In this document: one piece after another, positions 5,812-6,417 of the stretch
Position numbering within the stretch: position 1 is the first letter of the stretch
Layout of the letters: the number at the start of each line of letters is the position of its first letter
Origin: Gemmatimonadaceae bacterium
GTDB taxonomy: Bacteria; Gemmatimonadota; Gemmatimonadetes; Gemmatimonadales; Gemmatimonadaceae
Reading direction: 5' to 3'
Assembly: GCA_019689955.1 (NCBI GenBank)
Contig: JADGGM010000193.1
Location: 1 to 6,417, forward strand
DNA length: 6,417 bases
Position numbers and translations under genes: made by a program
The notes under the pieces: generated by a model
The model's input: the letters and a program-made list of their open reading frames with translations, nothing else
What the model was told of the DNA's origin: nothing
Databases searched by the model: none

Positions 5812-6417
5812 ATGCCTCCCACGCTCGACGGACCGACGGCCCGGACCAGCGGCTACGCGCCGGTCCACGGCTTGCGGATGTACTACGAGATCGACGGCAC
5901 CGGCGACCCGCTCGTCTACATCCCCAACGCGTTCGGCTTCGCCGGGCTGACGCGCTTCCCGGCACTGGCCCAGTGCCGCTCGGTCATCAGTGTCGACCTC
6001 CAGGGACACGGCCGCACGGCCGACCTCCCGGAGCGCCCGCTGTCGATCGAGCAACATGCCGACGACGTGGTGGCGTTGCTGACGCATCTCGGGATCGCGA
6101 AGGCGGACTTCTTCGGCGCGAGCTACGGCGGCGCCGCGGCGATGATGATCGCCGTGCGCTACCCGGAGCTCGTGCGGCGCGTCGTGGCGGTGGGCGCCAC
6201 GTTCGGCCCGCCACAGTCGGCCCACAACGTCGGGATGCTGCGGTTCGACCGGCCGCTGACCGCCCACGCACAGGGGTTCCGGTTCCAACGCGAGAGCTAC
6301 GCGACGGTGGCTCCGGATCCGGGCGACTGGCCGAAGATCTGGGAGAAGGTCGCGGGCATTCGCTGGGACGGGTTCTCGGCCGAGCAGTTGGCGTCCGTCG
6401 GCGCGATGGTCCTCATC
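5812..6417 (+). CDS. Alpha/beta-hydrolase fold protein, 3' end off the window
   Basis: The first 202 residues of a probable cytoplasmic hydrolase are present. After strands around VHGLRMYYEIDGTGDPLVYI comes VISVDLQGHGRTADLPE (~58-74), the usual D-x-x-G-x-G-x-S/T segment. The nucleophile elbow is FGASYGG (101-107) with Ser104 as the expected nucleophile, then a helix AAAMMIAVRYPELVRRVVAVG. The acid and histidine of the triad would lie beyond the right edge. The usual His-Gly oxyanion motif after strand 3 is replaced by PNAFG (38-42). Substrate is unknown; esterase, lactonase or C-C hydrolase roles all remain possible. GAGGAA lies 9 nt before the ATG, and only 13 bp separate it from the SRPBCC stop, so it belongs to the same operon. 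Confidence 0.9.
   Translation, partial: MPPTLDGPTARTSGYAPVHGLRMYYEIDGTGDPLVYIPNAFGFAGLTRFPALAQCRSVISVDLQGHGRTADLPERPLSIEQHADDVVALLTHLGIAKADFFGASYGGAAAMMIAVRYPELVRRVVAVGATFGPPQSAHNVGMLRFDRPLTAHAQGFRFQRESYATVAPDPGDWPKIWEKVAGIRWDGFSAEQLASVGAMVLI

Overview
The window is very GC-rich (about 70% by eye, with strong G/C bias at third codon positions). It is densely coding, bacterial, and uses both ATG and probably non-ATG starts. No rRNA, tRNA, CRISPR array or insertion sequence is visible. The protein mix (universal stress protein, CBS proteins, an HPF/RaiA-like domain, AHSA1/ArsR pair) and composition would suit a soil-type Gemmatimonadota, Myxococcota or actinobacterial relative. This placement is an inference with low confidence, and nothing here fixes the phylum.

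Left part (1-2673), a stress/dormancy cluster. A two-domain universal stress protein (minus strand, its last few residues off the left edge) lies downstream of an unusual gene on the same strand. That gene encodes a CBS-domain pair fused through a basic linker to a ribosome-hibernation (HPF/RaiA, S30AE) domain. Divergent from it, across a 319-bp intergenic region with a good minus-strand sigma70-type promoter and several dyads, is a stand-alone two-CBS protein on the plus strand. Adenylate-sensing CBS modules, a Usp and a ribosome-silencing domain together suggest an energy-status or dormancy response.

Middle part (2725-4926), a transporter and a scar. A 12-TM-type MFS transporter (minus) converges on the CBS gene; its start codon is unclear. 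Upstream of it lie two gene remnants facing each other: the first ~52 codons of another Usp gene (plus, with an excellent ribosome binding site) and an internal piece of a CBS-DUF2267 gene (minus) that has lost both ends. They abut within about 30 bp, which looks like a deletion that removed the 3' ends of two convergent stress genes.

Right part (4968-6417), a small regulated operon on the plus strand: an ArsR-family winged-helix repressor, an AHSA1-type SRPBCC protein translationally coupled to it through an ATGA overlap, and an alpha/beta-hydrolase cut by the right edge. The promoter has a perfect inverted repeat in its spacer and places the predicted transcription start at about the first codon, so the operon probably makes a leaderless, autorepressed transcript.
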